Below, one piece after another: positions 41,681 through 51,124 of a stretch of DNA of 64,000 nt. Below the pieces are notes generated by a model. That model was given only the letters and a program-made list of their open reading frames with translations. It searched no databases and was not told the origin of the DNA. Position 1 is the first letter of the stretch, and every line of letters begins with the position of its first letter. The position numbers and the translations under genes were made by a program. Source of the stretch: Psococerastis gibbosa (taxonomy: Eukaryota > Arthropoda > Insecta > Psocodea > Psocidae). The stretch is taken from NCBI GenBank assembly GCA_963971405.1, contig OZ020485.1, positions 32,321,921 through 32,385,920 on the forward strand, given 5' to 3'.

Positions 41681-42138
41681 GTGAGGAGTTTAGTGAGTAT
41701 AACCTCACACTCCCCGTAGACCGTACATGGTCGTAGTCATCCGACGCCGTGCTCAAGCAGGGGGGCCAAGAAACGGCTAGGTGTTTAAGAGGCGCGGGCG
41801 TCTGTTGGGACGTGGGGCCCTGTATTCTCCGGAAACAGTCCCCCCCCCCCCCCATATAATCAGATTCTCCTCATCCGCGGGAAAAAAAAAAAAAAAACTA
41901 CCAACTTCAGTGGTAGGCTATCATGTGTCAATGTGTTTATTTGGCGTTTGTGTTATTTTTAACAATGAATGACGGCAAGTTTTACATAATAGTTAGTAAG
42001 GAAACTACTATGTTTATCAGCCATTTAAAGTAATAAGATAGGTCATTTAAGGTCTCTTTTGGCTTAACATGTTATAAAATTAAAACACACTGACATGTTT
42101 AAAAAGATCATAATGAGCGCATTTCCATTCTGTTTCAG

Positions 42139-42723
42139 ACAATGGCGAGGAAGTGTAAGCCTAGAATAATCGTTGTGGGGGACTCTATGGTCCGTGGGGT
42201 TAAATTGGACGGACGAGTCGCTGAAGTAGTGCCCTGGAGTGGCGCAAAGCTCAATCGATTGACAACCATGAAAATTTGTCGGATGGTGGTAGAATCGAGT
42301 TTAAAGTATGTGATCGTTATTGTGCACTTTGGGACCAATAACATTGGAGCCCGGAACATCAATACCCGTCAAACGCCCGAGGAGTTTGTGGCCGAAATGC
42401 GGAAATTGCTGGACCGGCTCCATGTTATTGAGCGCTGTTCCATTGTAGTGTCCTCGATTTTGCCAAGATTCGACGAAGAATTGCGAGAGAAAATACGCAC
42501 GAGTAATGTTTTACTTTGTCAACTCTGTAGGCGCTACGGAAACAATGTTCTATATTCTCGGACGTATATTCCCTTCATGATCTCATCAAATGGAACCTAT
42601 CAGATTAAGAAAGAGCTCTTTAATAATCGTGATAAGTTGCATTTGAATGATGATGGAAAGATTGTGTTTTCCGCTTTTCTTAGGAAAGCGGTAGGCTATG
42701 CGAAATTCATCCGTCCAACGTAA
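42139..42723 (+). CDS. SGNH/GDSL-hydrolase-like domain exon
   Basis: It is preceded by acceptor ttctgtttcag and has an ATG at 42142 in good context, giving 193 residues. SGNH blocks are visible. Block I is IIVVGDSMVRGV (nucleophile Ser), block III is VHFGTNNIG (Asn), and near the C-terminus DKLHLNDDG supplies the Asp and His. The family includes esterases, and such domains also occur in repeat-associated proteins of unknown role. It has no signal peptide or membrane segment. It could be a separate gene, the last exon of the THAP gene, or a mobile-element protein. All catalytic positions look intact. Confidence 0.7.
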   Translation, partial: TMARKCKPRIIVVGDSMVRGVKLDGRVAEVVPWSGAKLNRLTTMKICRMVVESSLKYVIVIVHFGTNNIGARNINTRQTPEEFVAEMRKLLDRLHVIERCSIVVSSILPRFDEELREKIRTSNVLLCQLCRRYGNNVLYSRTYIPFMISSNGTYQIKKELFNNRDKLHLNDDGKIVFSAFLRKAVGYAKFIRPT

Positions 42724-42750
42724 TGCCCACGTTTCAGGCAGTCCCTCCAC

Positions 42751-43305
42751 CAGTGGCGTAGCCAGAATTTATTTCGGGTGGGGGTCTAGTTTTCGTGCAA
42801 CATCAATGCATAAAGTTTGCCTGCTTCCGATAGGTTTTCGAATGGGGTGCATTGGCGTAAATAACCAAAATTTCTGGGGGGGGGGGGGGCATTACGACCC
42901 CAAGACTCATCCCCCAGAGAAAAAAAAGATAAATGGGCCCAAATTAGTGAGGTTTTCACATATTATACCCTAGAGAACGGGGGGCCCGGGGGTCTCCCCC
43001 GGGAGAATTATTTTGAAAAAGAATAAGCTCGAAATAGTGGAATTTACACACTTTCAAAGCATTTATGTTTATATTTTACATGTTGAGAATATTACAGGTA
43101 ATAAGAGGGGCCCGGGGGCTATCTCAGTGAATGTTTTTTATAAGATAGGCCTGAAATAGTTTGTCAGCATAACAGTTTTGAACTTGCAGACCATAAATTT
43201 ATCATTAAAACTGGAAAAAGGGGGACTCTCTCTGGAGAATTTTTTACCGAAATATCTTAAAGAAGCGGTTTTGCTCATTTTTGGGGGGGGGGGGCTACGC
43301 CACTG
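42751..43305. mobile_element. Non-autonomous hAT-like element, poly-G rich, 8-bp duplication
   Basis: Ends cagtggcgtagcc and ggctacgccactg are perfect 13-bp inverted repeats. Flanks ccctccac (42743-42750) and ccctccat (43306-43313) match at seven of eight. Inside lies a fragment of the attggcgtaaat family (from 42850). Removing the element and one duplication leaves a short open stretch after a tttcag acceptor, but its coding value is unknown. Confidence 0.82.
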
Positions 43306-43569
43306 CCCTCCATCGTCATTGTCACTCCAGCTACCTCCTAGCGGCCAGGATTTGCACAGGAGCCTGTCGTTCCAGTTGTGACCGTAAAATCCGAAGTGCA
43401 GGAGTTGAAAATGGAATGAATCAACCGCTGTGCAGGAAGTAGGGTTGGAAGGTCGCTACACCTACTTCAGCCCTAGCCTGGTGACTCGGCGAACTTCAAG
43501 GGAATCCCTCGCGAGGTTGCCTCCTTCGCAGCTCGAGCCACAAACCAATATCTCCACTGTTTCAACCTG

Positions 43570-43791
43570 GTGGATTCAGCACTGTGTCGAGCCTGTGGAA
43601 TGGATGAAGAAACTCTTGAGCATATTCTCCTGCAATGGTCCATTCCAAGCAGGGAGAAGGACTTACTCGTGACGGCATTGGGAGGAGGAGGAATAGAAAA
43701 AATTCTGGGACGGAAGAATCTTTGGGCACTGGTGAATGAATCATCTGGCCATCGGCATCACCTGAAGCTGGAACCCAGTAGTAAGAAGTAA
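43570..43791 (+). pseudogene. LINE ORF2 C-terminal fragment
   Basis: The frame has ALCRACGMDEETLEHILLQW, the LINE C-terminal knuckle with the final Cys replaced by Trp. It ends IEKILGRKNLWALVNES, similar to the closing part of such ORFs. No RT is nearby. Confidence 0.55.
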
Positions 43792-43795
43792 GAAA

Positions 43796-44399
43796 ATGGC
43801 AGTCGTCGGTGCTGACAAGTTGAACTCCATAGTGCAAAGTAAGTATTTTCTAGCAATCTCAGATAGGGGTGACGATAGTATATTAAGGGTGTACAGCCCG
43901 TAGGAAATTGGCAGCCCGAAATAATTAACGAATCATGTTATTTAACATTTGTCTCATTAAAGTTGTAAAAGACTACTTCATGCATCCTATGATAAGATAT
44001 AGTATTTCTAATATTTTAAATTGTAGCTTTTTCATCGACATGATAATATTTTGTAAAAAATAACCTTATTATATGATGCATAAAGTAGACTTCTACAACT
44101 GAAATGAGCCAAATCTTTAATAACTTGCTTAGTTAATTAAATAAAAAGTTTTAAATTTCGGGCTGACAATTTCCTATGGGCTCTTTAACTAATCTGCTAT
44201 TTTTCCTTTCCTATGTGTAGACCTACTCTATTATAACGAAAGCATTGGCATTTCGAGTACCTATTCGACAGATTTACATGCTGCTTTTACGGTTCCAGAA
44301 ACAGGAAAAGTGACACTATCTATGTTGTTGGATTTGTGGAAATATCCTTGTGTAACGGACTGGTGCGAGTTTACCCAAATATGCTTTCAATTTTATTAA
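43796..44399 (+). CDS. Possible two-exon small protein, unknown
   Basis: ATG at 43796 in good context (gaaaatggc) opens 14 codons to a consensus donor (caaa|gtaagt at 43839). An acceptor at 44220 (cctttcctatgtgtag) continues in frame for 59 codons to TAA at 44397, total 73 residues. The second exon reads SIGISSTYSTDLHAAF, then VTLSMLLDLWKYPCVTDWC. I recognise no family. The intron is almost entirely a MITE. Splice quality and phase are the only support. Confidence 0.28.
43895..44182. repeat. Foldback MITE, second copy of the 28252 family
   Basis: The ends agcccgtaggaaattggcag and gacaatttcctatgggct match the copy in the hnRNP intron. The inner arms share ttaataacttgcttagttaa. It is shorter, at 288 bp. 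Confidence 0.82.
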
Positions 44400-44622
44400 T
44401 TAGTGTAGGTAATGTCAAATTTCCATGGTCAGTAATTGTACCATGGCTGCCTACTCATGTTCCGATCAATTAGTAACCTATAATGGAAATTAATATATAA
44501 ATGATCAATTACGGTACCTACAGTATATGAAGTGGCAAGGTATTAAGATGCACAGCATCGTTACTTTTTCTTCTTCATATTTGTGCGGGTAGTTTGGCTT
44601 ATCATATCATTTGAACTTTCAG

Positions 44623-45020
44623 GAGATGTCATGTCAGCGATTTATTAAGAGAATCTAGTTCGGGATGAACATGCATGCCGCCTTGATAAGGAGGAGAAAG
44701 ATAGACGTGATGCTGGAAGAAGAAGACATTGTTCGCTATGCAAAAGCCTGAAGGATTCGGTTTATTGGCGGCGAATGGCTCATCACCGAGCAAGGGAAGG
44801 CTCGCAACCGATGATGAGTATAGGTGGAACCTGCTCAAGATGTCAGTCTCGACTTTCCAGAAGAAGAGCAAGGACGAGAATGTATTCCTATTTCCACATA
44901 ACAATCTATTTCGTCGTGTTGATACATTACATTTCGGGCTATTCACGTTATCACAAATAATTTGTAGATGGATTTTGTATGGACTGAGTTCAATTTAGTA
45001 ATAAAAAGAAATGTATATTT
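44623..45020 (+). other. Possible terminal exon with poly(A) signal
   Basis: An acceptor (tcatttgaactttcag) ends at 44622 and aataaa lies at 45000-45005. The frame at 44729-44998 has an unassigned peptide (QKPEGFGLLAANGSSPSK), but its link to any upstream gene is unknown. Confidence 0.25.
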
Positions 45021-45418
45021 CTTAATAAGTATAATGTGTGTTGGTCATTGAGCATTTCTTAATTTTGTATTTAATATGTTAGGTACGGCTTAGTGTGGAA
45101 CTATGAAAAAAAAAATAGTTTGTTTAAAATAAGGTGAATACTAACAACGTTGTCAGAGTACATACCAGAGTAGTCATTAAAAATCAATTATATAATACAA
45201 AATAGGTCAATATAATATTAAATAGGAAGGCCCCGGCCACACAAAATTTGAAAAAAGGAGCGAATGATTCTGACGCGGGAGGGCCAACATTACTATTATT
45301 TTTTTTTTGGCAGTTGGCAGTCTTTCCCTAACAAAATATTACCATTGAGTTAACGTTCTTATATATTATGTTGTTCTGTGCCCTGAGCCTAAAACTCCCC
45401 TCCGTTCAAAATGTTATA

Positions 45419-46140
45419 TACAGTGGCGGAGAAAAACTTAAGGACACCAAATTTTTTCTTGTAATGTTCATATTTGCCCTATATAATGAGATCTGAATGG
45501 CATGGTAGTTGGATAGTTGATTGCCCTCTAAGAGCTGTATAGCTCGATACTATTTTGGTTTTTGATCAATTCACGTCTTTGCAGATTTGAATTTTTTTCG
45601 AAAATGCAAGGGAAGAAAAACATGAGGACGCGAGCACTTATGTTGATATTTTGAACCAAAAAAACAGTTATTTTTAATTCTTTATCTTTAATTTGAATAA
45701 GTAGGAGTCTGTTGTTGCTGAATGAAGAAAAATGAACAAAGGGAAAAATTGCAAAGCTGAGGAGAATTAAGAAGCTAGGTGATCCATTCTAGAAGAAAAA
45801 TAGCGGAGATGATTGGAAGGTCAAGAACCATGGTCGAACAGGCTCTCAAAGCTCCCCGTCCTATGAAAAAAAAGGGGACGTCCTCGAAAAACAACGCAGC
45901 ATTTCGACAATTTGATGGTCCATAAGTGCAAAATTTCACCATTCAGTACCGCCGCCGACCTTAAAAAAGAAATGAATCCACCCATTTGTACTCGAATGGT
46001 TCGACAGTCTGAAAGATGCCCAACTCCATGGTCGGTAACCGAGAAAAGGAGTTTGCACCCACGGCCCCCACAAGGGGTAATCCGGCACGGGGTCTTGCTT
46101 GACAGACGTTAGCGTTACATACATCGAGAAAACCACATGT
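45419..46140 (+). pseudogene. Tc1/mariner remnant
   Basis: The start acagtggcggagaaaaactt aaggacacc resembles Tc1 termini. Downstream, frames read IAEMIGRSRTMVEQALK, then KKKG and, after a frameshift, RPRKTT. This is the paired-like helix-turn-helix plus GRPR hook of Tc1 transposases. The catalytic DDE part is absent or unreadable and no matching right end was found. Confidence 0.6.
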
Positions 46141-46870
46141 TTTGAGCAATATTCGTGTGAAATAATAAAATGTCTTTTATACTCAGATTAGATAAAGCAA
46201 TAAATCGATCGCATTGTTCAGTATTATTAATACCATGATTACATATAATGATGTTTTATTTTTGGTACATGAGGCGTGACAGAGATCAGATGAAAAAATG
46301 TACGCACCGATTTTTTATTTAACTTTCCCCTAGAAAACTGATAATTTAAGAAATTAAGTTGAAGAAATTTACGGGTACGCTCCATTTCGTAGACTGCATC
46401 CAGTGGTACGAACACATGAAAACACAAATTGTCTTTAAATTTTACCGGGAATTAATTTCAAAAAAGGTGTGACCGACGTCAGACGTTAGGTGGGATCAGA
46501 TCACGTGTTTGAAAATTAATAAAATAAAAAATAAAACGATTTCATCAAATAGTAGCCTATTTCAAATAATTAATGCTTAAGCCTAATCTGTTGTAAGATC
46601 ATCTAGTTATACAAGGATATTTTGTTAATATTACATTTAATTGTGCTGTTAATTTTTTTAAATATTTGAAAATGGGGTCGCTACACGTGACAGGCATCAG
46701 AAATTCACAATTTCAAAGAGGAAATTAGGTAAAATGAAATTTTTTGTAGAAACATAAGATACTTGAGGACACGAATAAAAAGACATTCAGTTTAATGTAA
46801 CAGCAAAGGCTTTCACGGCCGGAGTCAGGCCCGGCCCGTCCTATGGGCAAGTGGAGCGGCCGCACCAGGC

Positions 46871-46914
46871 GCCGAGTCCAAGGGGGCGCCGCGAGACGCC
46901 CCCTTGGACTCGGC
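46871..46914. repeat. Subterminal hairpin of the hAT element
   Basis: Two perfect 18-bp arms, gccgagtccaagggggcg and its reverse complement, are separated by 8 bp. Subterminal repeats of this sort are known to bind hAT transposases; that role is inferred here. Confidence 0.7.
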
Positions 46915-47422
46915 TTTGTGTTTTCAAGCGGGATAATTTAAAAAAAATAAAAATAAAATAATTTTTATAGAAGACTTGTTTTAAATCTGGCGCCAACCGG
47001 TTTAACGTGGTGGAACGTTAACTCCTTCCACGACAACTCCGAGTGGTTATGTTGGCCACCCTAACTAAAATGGCAGATCATAGCATTGTTATTGGTTACT
47101 AATTTCAGCTTCACTCGTATCTCTTGTGAGATTTTTATAAATAATTGCAATTGGCAACAAAAAAATTTTAAGGTAAGCAGACGCAGATGCTTTATAGCGG
47201 TATTTGTATTAAGTTGTTGTTATAATAAATAAGAGAGTTACAAAGCAGATTAAGAAGTGGCTCGGCTTGCAATTCTGCGAATGGTTTGTGTTTGTTATTA
47301 ATATCAAATAAGAGAATTTATGTCTACTGTATGTCCAACTTATTGTATATTTATTTATTTTGGACTTTATTTAGACTTAAGGTAATTTATGTGTCTTTTA
47401 TTTTAGCAACTTTGCAAAGGCA

Positions 47423-47713
47423 ATGTGGAAAAAATTGTCAGGCGCCGGAAATGAGAGGAAAAGAAGAGCTAGGGAAGCTGAGAATGAAAAGCAAGCGGCG
47501 CAAATGGCCAAATTTCTAAAACGGCCAGGTCCACATCCAGACCCAACCCAGCCCCCTAGTACAAGCAAGGAAAGTACGGTTGAGAGTGAGGCCCAGGCGG
47601 TTGCGCTGGACGAGGCCATTTTTGAGAACTTGCCTTGCAGTGAAGAAGAAAGAAGTTTTTCTATGGACATAGCCAAGTGGCCCTCTTACTTGTCTTCACA
47701 AGTTATTGACATG
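47423..47713 (+). pseudogene. hAT transposase, N-terminal part (before the LINE)
   Basis: ATG at 47423, just after an acceptor-like ttttattttag. The start MWKKLSGAGNERKRR and the basic, low-complexity stretch that follows are typical of ZMYM1-like hAT proteins. The frame stays open to KWPSYLSSQVIDMM, then enters LINE sequence. It resumes at 51125. Confidence 0.8.
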
Positions 47714-47738
47714 ATGATGATGACAGAGGATCAAATCT

Positions 47739-48011
47739 GTGCTGGCTCAGACCATCGTCGATTCCTTTTTGAATGATCCGGTTTCCACCGTCCGCACTGA
47801 TGAAGTTGCACAAGCCGCACTCGGGGTTGTCAATAGCATTATTTCAAAAGCTGAATTACATGTAAACCATATAGACCGCCGTACCTTGTCGAAAGGTGAA
47901 GGTAATTCAATTGAAGTGATAATGGGTCTCGGAAGATACAACCCCTCGTTCCCTAAGATGAGTCGTGCTCCTTTTTTATCACTAGTACGGGGGAGAAAGA
48001 GAACATCTTGA
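47739..48011 (+). pseudogene. LINE ORF1, C-terminal fragment
   Basis: The frame opens at 47724 after a TGA and reads TIVDSFLNDPVSTVRTDEVA to a TGA at 48009. It has no Cys knuckle. Its stop overlaps the first ORF2 codon considered. The N-terminus was lost by 5' truncation. Confidence 0.6.
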
Positions 48012-50884
48012 TAAAAATTCCGCTAATAAATTGTGCCAGTGTCGGTAATCTTCTATCTTTTTATTACCAAAATGTGCGAGGGCTTCGAACGAAAATCAGG
48101 AATATTTTTAATTCTGTGCAAACAGATTTTTCAGTGACTGATGTATTTTTTCTGACTGAAACGTGGCTGAATCCCTCTTTTCAAAGTTCCGAAATTTTTC
48201 CCACCTCATTTCAAGTTTTTCGTTGTGACAATGATAAGGCGAAGTCTAATAAGGATAGGGGAGGGGGCGTTCTCATCGCCATCAGAAATAACTTTAATGT
48301 CCTTAAGAGCCCAATCACTTACAATACCAAATATGTCGATGCTATTTTTATATATGTATCCATCTTTGGATCGAAATTTCTCATGTCCTGCGTCTACATA
48401 CTAACTGATAGTCCGTCATCTGAGTATGCTATGTTTTATGATGTCTGTGCTACAATTTTTGACTGCCTGGACTCAAATTATTCAATATACATTTTTGGGG
48501 ATTTTAATATTCCATCTTATTATAAGAGTCTGAGTGGAGATAGGGGATGTGGTAAGGCATCCCTTCTTTTCGATTTTATGGAACGGTTTAGCCTGGTCCA
48601 ACATAACTGTGTCAAGAATGCCATGGGACGCATTCTGGACCTTATTCTGGGGTCAACCCCAGCCATTGTAAACAGAAGCGTTGCTTCTTTGGTTATAGAG
48701 GATTCACACCATCCGTCGCTAGGCTGTTTTATTAATAAGACTACATCACGTCCATCGTTTAACTTTACGGGTAAGGTTAAGTACAATTTTAGTAGGGCTG
48801 ACAGTTTGCAACTCGTAAATGCAATAAGATATGCTGATTTTAGTACATTGTTTTCTATAGCTGATGCCAATGATGCATGTAAAGTGTTTTACGATATTTT
48901 ATACTCACAACTAGATGGAATTGTTCCTAAAACTAAAGTATCATTGGACAAAAGATACCCATCCTACTATACAAAAAAAATAATATCTGACCTTAAAGAA
49001 AAAAGGAAATGTTTTGATAAAATGAAGGGTATTCCTAATGCACCAGCAAGCATATGTAACCGCTACAAGTCTCTCAGGAAGAGTATTAAATTGCAGATAA
49101 AAACTGCATACCGCTGTTTTTCCCAAAATTGTGAATCTAATATTTCAAAGGATCCCAAGAAAGTATGGAATCTCACCAGGGACAAACTGGACGTAAAAAA
49201 ATGTACTCCTAACTCCCTTTCTTTCAACGGTAATGTTTTTTCAAACCCTGGTGACATAGCATCAGAGTTTGCTAATATGTTTGGTTCCTTGTATATTGAG
49301 GACAATAGTCTTGATTGTATTCTTGATAACATTTTACCGAGCACTTCAAATGTATTTGTAAGTGTCTATATTACTGAGGATGAAGTAGTCGCTGCTCTTA
49401 AAAAACTTAAAGTCTCCCTTTCTTGTGGTCCGGATCTGGTTCCATCCTTTCTTTATAAGGCCTGTGACATTTGGTTAGCCAAACCTTTGTGTTTTCTGTT
49501 TAACCTTTGCATTAAGTCCTCCACTTATCCAGACTTGTGGAAGATTTCTCGGGTATGTCCTATCTTTAAGAAGGGTGATAGGAATAAGGGAGAGAACTAT
49601 AGGCCAATTTCCAATCTTGACGCCGTTTCGAAATGTTTTGAAATCATTCTGTACGATCGAATTATGTCTAACGTGAATGGAGCCATTTCACCTAAACAGC
49701 ATGGTTTTCTGAAGGGTCGATCAACCACAACCAATCTCGTGGCTTTCTCTAACTTTATTGGTGATGCCTTATCTAAGAAGATACAAGTTGACACAGTGTA
49801 TTTCGATTTTAAATCCGCTTTTGACCATGTTAACCACTCCCTATTAATTTTAAAACTTTTAAGTAATTTTGACATACCTCCATATCTCATTTTAATTCTA
49901 AAGTCATACCTAACGTCAAGGTCTCAGTTTGTTTCCTATGGGGGTGCCATTTCCGACGCTTTTCGCGTCCTCAGTGGTGTTCCACAGGGCAGTATCCTTG
50001 GCCCTCTTCTCTTTGTTCTTTTCATAAATGACTTACCTGGTTTTCTCTCATTTGACAATGTTTTGTTGTATGCCGATGACCTAAAGGTTTTCAATACGGT
50101 CGAAAATAGTTGTGATGTAGATTATATGCAAAGCATCATAGATCTAGTTGCAGAATGGGCGATGTTGAATAAAATGACTATTCACAGTGGTAAATGTGAG
50201 CTGGTGAGTTTTTGTACAGGTACACAATCTGTATATTCTTATGTTCTAAACGGGAGCACACTTAAAAGGAGCTCGACAATTAGAGATTTAGGAGTTGTTT
50301 TTACATCAAATTTTACCTTTAAACCCCATGTAGAGGAAATTGTGAAGGCGGCAAACAGAGTTCTTAGTTTTGTCATTCGGATGTCTTACCATTTCTCAAA
50401 TTCATCAACACATAAGCTCCTTTATAACGCACTTGTTAGATCTAGACTTGAGTATGCATCCGTTGTGTGGCGACCGGAGGCTGAATCCCTGTCAATTTCG
50501 ATTGAGAAGGTCCAAAAGCGCTTTCTGCGCTATCTCCATTACAGGCGGCACGGGATTTATCCCCACTACGCCAATCATCCGGTTAGAACTTCACAACTTC
50601 TTGCTGAGTTTGAGATGAGCTCGCTCAGGAATAGGAGGGTGTCTGCGGACTGTATATTCTTCCACAAATTAATAAACGGTATGCTAGATGCCCCCACTAT
50701 ACTTGAAAGGGTTCAGCTCAGAGTCAATGTGAGGAACACAAGATTAAGAACTCTGTTTGTGGCTAACTCTCTATCCAAGGCCCCACTGTCTAGAATTTTA
50801 AAAACAATCAACGAACACGGTGATCTAGACCCGTTTTGCAGCCTACCTCTTTTTAAAATTTGTTTACGGGGTTTTTTAAATTGA
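48008..50884 (+). CDS. LINE ORF2: endonuclease plus reverse transcriptase
   Basis: The open frame is about 958 codons with no stop. An APE-type endonuclease comes first (YYQNVRGLRTKI, FLTETWL, YIFGDFNIP, DSHHPSL). The RT follows with motif A VYFDFKSAFDHVNH, motif B GVPQGSILGPLLF and motif C YADDLKVF. The C-terminus includes YASVVWRPEAESLS and RRFLRYLHYRR-type sequence. There is no RNase H. The frame is open from 47957 but has no ATG until about residue 120, past several endonuclease motifs. Initiation must therefore be non-AUG or coupled to ORF1. Order and motifs fit the CR1/Jockey superfamily; the exact clade is not certain. All catalytic residues seen are intact. Confidence 0.93.
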   Translation: MIKIPLINCASVGNLLSFYYQNVRGLRTKIRNIFNSVQTDFSVTDVFFLTETWLNPSFQSSEIFPTSFQVFRCDNDKAKSNKDRGGGVLIAIRNNFNVLKSPITYNTKYVDAIFIYVSIFGSKFLMSCVYILTDSPSSEYAMFYDVCATIFDCLDSNYSIYIFGDFNIPSYYKSLSGDRGCGKASLLFDFMERFSLVQHNCVKNAMGRILDLILGSTPAIVNRSVASLVIEDSHHPSLGCFINKTTSRPSFNFTGKVKYNFSRADSLQLVNAIRYADFSTLFSIADANDACKVFYDILYSQLDGIVPKTKVSLDKRYPSYYTKKIISDLKEKRKCFDKMKGIPNAPASICNRYKSLRKSIKLQIKTAYRCFSQNCESNISKDPKKVWNLTRDKLDVKKCTPNSLSFNGNVFSNPGDIASEFANMFGSLYIEDNSLDCILDNILPSTSNVFVSVYITEDEVVAALKKLKVSLSCGPDLVPSFLYKACDIWLAKPLCFLFNLCIKSSTYPDLWKISRVCPIFKKGDRNKGENYRPISNLDAVSKCFEIILYDRIMSNVNGAISPKQHGFLKGRSTTTNLVAFSNFIGDALSKKIQVDTVYFDFKSAFDHVNHSLLILKLLSNFDIPPYLILILKSYLTSRSQFVSYGGAISDAFRVLSGVPQGSILGPLLFVLFINDLPGFLSFDNVLLYADDLKVFNTVENSCDVDYMQSIIDLVAEWAMLNKMTIHSGKCELVSFCTGTQSVYSYVLNGSTLKRSSTIRDLGVVFTSNFTFKPHVEEIVKAANRVLSFVIRMSYHFSNSSTHKLLYNALVRSRLEYASVVWRPEAESLSISIEKVQKRFLRYLHYRRHGIYPHYANHPVRTSQLLAEFEMSSLRNRRVSADCIFFHKLINGMLDAPTILERVQLRVNVRNTRLRTLFVANSLSKAPLSRILKTINEHGDLDPFCSLPLFKICLRGFLN

Positions 50885-50888
50885 CGAT

Positions 50889-50912
50889 ATTCATTCATTC
50901 ATTCATTCATTC
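50889..50912 (+). repeat. (ATTC)6 microsatellite after LINE ORF2
   Basis: Six perfect attc units start five bases after the ORF2 stop. They belong to the LINE 3' region. Confidence 0.9.
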
Positions 50913-51124
50913 AAAAAATATTGTGACATTTTATGTTGAACAATTGCATGTGTTACGTTCATACTGTGCTATCTGTTTGACAAATCGTTAAGATGCTATT
51001 TTTATTTTATTTTTCTCCTACTGATTGTTTTTAGGGTATTGTTTATATGTTTTAAATTGTAAGTGATGTCTTATTTGGACTGTGTCTGTTGGCAACGCAA
51101 TACAAGCTTATTTATTTATTTATC

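Larger units (their letters stand above)
47717..51123 (+). mobile_element. 5'-truncated non-LTR retrotransposon (CR1/Jockey-type) inside the hAT
   Basis: It comprises a partial ORF1, a full ORF2, a (attc)6 array just after the ORF2 stop, a short 3' UTR and a (ttta)-type tail ending at about 51123. The left junction lies between 47711 and 47723. No clear target duplication is visible. The 3' tail directly abuts the hAT coding sequence (VEEGPQNGK). Confidence 0.88.
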
